Origin: an uncultured bacterium
GTDB lineage: Bacteria; Bacteroidota; Bacteroidia; Bacteroidales; Bacteroidaceae
NCBI GenBank assembly: GCA_905215345.1
Contig: CAJMPR010000002.1
Location: forward strand, 124,001-188,000
Direction of reading: 5' to 3'
Length of the DNA stretch: 64,000 bases
Every line of letters begins with the position of its first letter. Position 1 is the first letter of the stretch. Shown here in pieces: positions 62,001-64,000 of the stretch. Below the pieces are notes generated by a model. The model made no database searches. It was not told the DNA's origin and saw only the letters and a list, made by a program, of their open reading frames with translations. A program made the translations under genes and the position numbers.

Positions 62001-63140
62001 CTGTGTACCGTCAGGCTTTACTGCATAAATTCCATCATTATCTGTTCCTACCCAAAGTGTTCCATTCTTCCCTTTGAAGACAGACATTATACAACATGAA
62101 CCTATAGTGTTGTGAATAGGTGATTTATGTCCTATATAGTTGAAGTGATTGGTCACTGGAGGCACTATCATCACTCCTTTTTGGAAAAGTCCTAACCATA
62201 TGTTGTTTTGCTGATCTTTCAGAATGGTATGTACTTTAGCTTTGTCAAAATCAAAAGAGACAATATTTAAGTTGTTGCTTTCAATCTTCTTTGTATCAAT
62301 GTGGTAAGTTTTCATTCCATTCCCGTCAGTACCGATGTAAATTTCGTCCTGATGGGTATAATATAAATATTTAACGGGTAGGTTTGGATATGGCGTATAA
62401 ATAATAGGAATAAAGGAATCAGTTTTCGGGTTGTATTGAAAGAATCCGTTGTTCAGACTACCCACATAAATATTTCCATGTTTATCTTCACAAATATTGC
62501 TGAGACGACTTATATCTTTATTCTTAAAATAATCTTTTATATGACCGGAAGGTGACATACATAGTATGCCTTTTTCGGCAGTGACAACCCATAAGTTTCC
62601 TCTTTTGTCCTCATGTATGTCGTCAATGAAATTCCCGAATGCAGGTTCGACTGTTTGTACGGCTATAATGCTGTCTCCTTGGGTTCTCAAAGAGAATATG
62701 CTATGACCGGAAGTACCTACGAGAACTTCTCCGTTGGCGCGTTCCATAATTACGGAAACATTAATACCCATGTAACCTCCTTGTTTGAATATCCTTGGAA
62801 TCGTTTTGAATATACCTGTTGCCCGGTCATAAATTTGAAGTCCGTTCAAGGTACCTACAAATAAACGTCCTTTACTATCTTCAAAGAGAGTACGGGTATA
62901 ATTATTCAACAAAGAGCGTTCATCTCCCTCGTTATGTCTGTAAACTGTGAATTTAGCACCGTCATATCGGTTCAGTCCATCTTCGGTGGCTATCCAGATG
63001 ATTCCGTCTTTATCTTGATATATGCTATTAATCATACTGCTTGACAACTCATTATCCACAGTAAAGAGTTTACCTTTTTGTCCATAACCCATTACAGACA
63101 TCAACAGGAATAGAAATATCAATAGTGATTGTTTTCCCAT
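59046..63140 (-). CDS. Hybrid two-component system regulator (Reg_prop sensor, histidine kinase, receiver, AraC)
   Basis: A 1364-residue single-chain two-component system spanning the inner membrane. Order: signal peptide (residues 1-20), propeller repeats (about 25-690), Y_Y_Y (about 695-785, DLAPGTYHFQVKARNYNSYSE), transmembrane helix (about 790-812), HisKA with His838 in NISHEIRTP, HATPase (about 960-1075; GTGIGLHLTRSLVELHHG), receiver (about 1118-1230) with phospho-acceptor Asp1154 in VISDIMMPEMDG, and AraC DNA-binding domain (about 1255-1350; VAALTGFTNVAYFSTAFKDLYG). Such proteins bind an oligosaccharide in the periplasm and activate the local locus. It is the best candidate for the protein that reads the repeated operator. 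Confidence 0.95.
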   Translation of the reverse strand: MGKQSLLIFLFLLMSVMGYGQKGKLFTVDNELSSSMINSIYQDKDGIIWIATEDGLNRYDGAKFTVYRHNEGDERSLLNNYTRTLFEDSKGRLFVGTLNGLQIYDRATGIFKTIPRIFKQGGYMGINVSVIMERANGEVLVGTSGHSIFSLRTQGDSIIAVQTVEPAFGNFIDDIHEDKRGNLWVVTAEKGILCMSPSGHIKDYFKNKDISRLSNICEDKHGNIYVGSLNNGFFQYNPKTDSFIPIIYTPYPNLPVKYLYYTHQDEIYIGTDGNGMKTYHIDTKKIESNNLNIVSFDFDKAKVHTILKDQQNNIWLGLFQKGVMIVPPVTNHFNYIGHKSPIHNTIGSCCIMSVFKGKNGTLWVGTDNDGIYAVKPDGTQQSHFSPNKTTEHSAPSTVMSIYEDSDNNIWVGSYRNGIAKLNKSTGACEYLHLKDINGKSAQDIYSIVEDNHKQLWIAAMGTGLYYMNMRTSEIKSCTMVESGLDYTTRKNILHNAWINCLLHTNDDKLYIGTYDGMGCLDIPTMNFVSTYHTNRLLEGKVIYALYEDEIGNIWIGTSQGLNVINPKTREIQEYTIADGLPSNSISGIKGDGNGNLWISTNYGISRFNLKTRTFVNFYASDGLQGNEFTKGAAFQGTRGEIIFGGTNGITYFNPKEIASPKKKPEIRISDFYIHDKVVRLGMQSGGYDIVTTAVIDADKFHLSHKDNSFSIEFSAMEFYSPERISYTYSFNSDTWVNLQPGVNRVSFSDLAPGTYHFQVKARNYNSYSEVKDLTIIIYPPWYASWWAKTIYFFITICIIILIVLQVKQRYRARQEMLEYMHAEQLNEAKLQFFINISHEIRTPMSLIISPLQKLMTTDQDKERQRSYSTIHRNAERILQLVNQLMDIRKIDKGQMRLKFQETDIVTFIRDLYYTFEYQATTKHIELTFQHEVDELKAWIDPKNFDKVILNILSNAFKFTKERGNINIYLRTGEDISNTQIHLRRYFEIIIEDDGIGINETEIERIFDRFYQIRNSLNNSNIGTGIGLHLTRSLVELHHGTITAENNQEVPGCRFIIRLPLGKEHLTSEEFEDKTMKQGPVHIATALPTSPVIEEENEKMRSKSKYRILVVEDDEEIRRYICQELNANFHMQECSNGKEALALVLNKVPDLVISDIMMPEMDGITLCSKIKQNININHIPVILLTAKSREEDNLEGLSIGADAYITKPFSIEILRQTACNLIKSREVLKNSFQGNQEQDVRVQKIAVESPDERLLNRVMKVINDNIGNPNLSVEEIAESIGISRVHLHRKLKELTNQSTRDLIRNVRLKQAATLLASKRQSINEVAALTGFTNVAYFSTAFKDLYGMTPTAYMEQNLNSTLSDTE

Positions 63141-63159
63141 AGCATGTTATTTCCGCCTA

Positions 63160-63167
63160 CAAATTTA
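63160..63167 (-). promoter_or_regulatory. -7 box of the hybrid two-component regulator gene
   Basis: TAAATTTG on the minus strand, about 20 bp upstream of the start at 63140, a full match to TAnnTTTG. No xylan-type half-sites occur at -41 or -62, which argues against autoactivation. The rest of the gap to 63304 is AT-rich without other signals that I can support. Confidence 0.55.
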
Positions 63168-63304
63168 TATAAAAAACATCAATAATATACCGATGTATAG
63201 TTTGAATAGTTATCAAAAGGTTATTAAAAGAAAAATCTCTTCTTATTTATTCATTATTGGCATCTGTCATTCAGAGCGTATAAAAGTTAATTATATTGAT
63301 GTAC

Positions 63305-64000
63305 TTATCTGTTTTTGTTTAATAATTCTTTCGATGGACATTCAAAATTGTTAATAGGGAGATGTACCTTTTGTAAATCTTTCAGCTCATGTATCGGTCG
63401 CTCAACATCGTAAGGTATGGGCATACCTGAGAATTTCTGGAAATAAAGCAAACAGGCATCTTTCCACCATACGGCATCGCGTACCTGTATCTTTAAAGCT
63501 GTCTGTATCTCATGAAAACGTTGTGCATCGATATATTTTTCAGCACTATCCCAAGTCTTTTGAAAGTTCCGGACTTGTTGCACACCATGGTCATAGTGAT
63601 AGCATAGTTCGTCCCACAAATTACGGCCGCTTTTCATTTGATGCGTCCAGGGTACATGATGAAACCAAAGAATGTACTCTTCCGGACATGTATCAAGTGC
63701 ATCATATAACTCAGCTAACTGTGCAGGATACTGTGCAACAGCATTGCTTCCCGTGCTACTACGATTGAAGCCGATGCCTTGCGCATCCGCTTTATGGTAG
63801 TAAGAAGGTAACCAGTCGGGGCGTGCACCGGGAATCGTGCACCAAGGTTCGGGACCGTAATGATGTCCCCAAGCAAAGAGGTGGTGAAGACCGAGTGGCA
63901 TCATATAATCTACTACGGCTTCACGGCTGGAAAGCATCATGTTCTTTAATGAAGAATGAATAATGGGGAATGAAGAGTCATTATATAACGTTTGCTTCAA
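63305..64000 (-). CDS. GH67 alpha-glucuronidase, C-terminal part (runs off the window)
   Basis: Only the last 231 codons are present; the start lies beyond the right edge and the apparent start at the border is a TTG inside the gene. The visible part matches the GH67 C-terminal domain: MMLSSREAVVDYMMPLGLHH, FAWGHHYGPEPW, GIGFNRSSTGSNAV and the tail WWKDACLLYFQKFSG. GH67 enzymes cleave glucuronic acid from the non-reducing end of short xylo-oligosaccharides in the periplasm, completing what GH115 does on longer chains. Same strand as the hybrid regulator, 164 bp upstream of it. Confidence 0.92.
   Translation of the reverse strand: MKQTLYNDSSFPIIHSSLKNMMLSSREAVVDYMMPLGLHHLFAWGHHYGPEPWCTIPGARPDWLPSYYHKADAQGIGFNRSSTGSNAVAQYPAQLAELYDALDTCPEEYILWFHHVPWTHQMKSGRNLWDELCYHYDHGVQQVRNFQKTWDSAEKYIDAQRFHEIQTALKIQVRDAVWWKDACLLYFQKFSGMPIPYDVERPIHELKDLQKVHLPINNFECPSKELLNKNR

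Noticed and set aside
63160..63204. Xylan-type operator before the hybrid regulator gene
   Set aside because: At 41 bp from its TTTG the sequence is CAAACTA, not a half-site; autoregulation by this motif is not supported.
63900..64000. Insertion or gene start in the GH67 gene at the window edge (SSFPIIHSS region)
   Set aside because: The segment aligns in length and pattern with the helix before the conserved MMLSSREAVVDY of GH67, so it looks native; the apparent start is an internal TTG.

Overview
The window looks like a chromosomal segment of a xylan-degrading gut Bacteroides. Pointers are paired SusC/SusD proteins, a hybrid two-component regulator, Bacteroides-type -7 boxes (TAnnTTTG) in place of TATAAT, moderate G+C and many Bacteroidota lipoprotein signal peptides. 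I cannot name the species from the sequence alone.

Left flank (1-7362): five housekeeping genes on the minus strand, in transcription order miaA, a diacylglycerol-kinase-like lipid kinase, kdsA, an M16 zinc peptidase and a DUF5687 membrane protein. Next to miaA lies a decayed AraC-type regulator (7459-7744) that ends where the xylan locus begins.

Xylan utilisation locus (about 7736-64000): six transcription units plus two regulators and the end of a GH67 gene. Unit 1 (+, 7951-27640) encodes a GH43, two SusC/SusD pairs, a DUF1735/DUF5627 lipoprotein, a small unknown, a GH10 with inserted carbohydrate-binding modules, a BACON-like lipoprotein, a GH5 and a second GH10: surface capture, import and backbone cutting. 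Unit 2 (+, 28130-32043) is an AT-rich peptidase module (tandem retropepsin, S41 peptidase, small membrane protein). Unit 3 (+) is a CE1-type esterase. Unit 4 (+) is a GH127/GH146 beta-L-arabinofuranosidase. Unit 5 (-, 41889-36059) is GH43, GH31, GH97. Unit 6 (+, 45103-58966) is GH43, GH115, CE15, GH43, GH97, a CE6-GH43 fusion and a second GH115. The regulators are a membrane-anchored Reg_prop/Y_Y_Y/AraC protein without kinase domains (41999-44875, -) and a full hybrid two-component system (59046-63140, -). A GH67 alpha-glucuronidase enters from the right edge.

Together these enzymes fit a heavily substituted glucuronoarabinoxylan. GH10 and GH5 cut the backbone. GH43s and GH127 remove arabinose or xylose. 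GH115 and GH67 remove (methyl)glucuronic acid. CE15, CE6 and CE1 remove ester links. GH31 and GH97 take off alpha-linked caps.

The most interesting signal is regulatory. All six units carry the same direct repeat (TGTAACA-like half-sites 21 bp apart) at a fixed distance from the -7 box, including the peptidase unit. The peptidase promoter also has four 18-bp palindromes at an exact 22-bp period just upstream.
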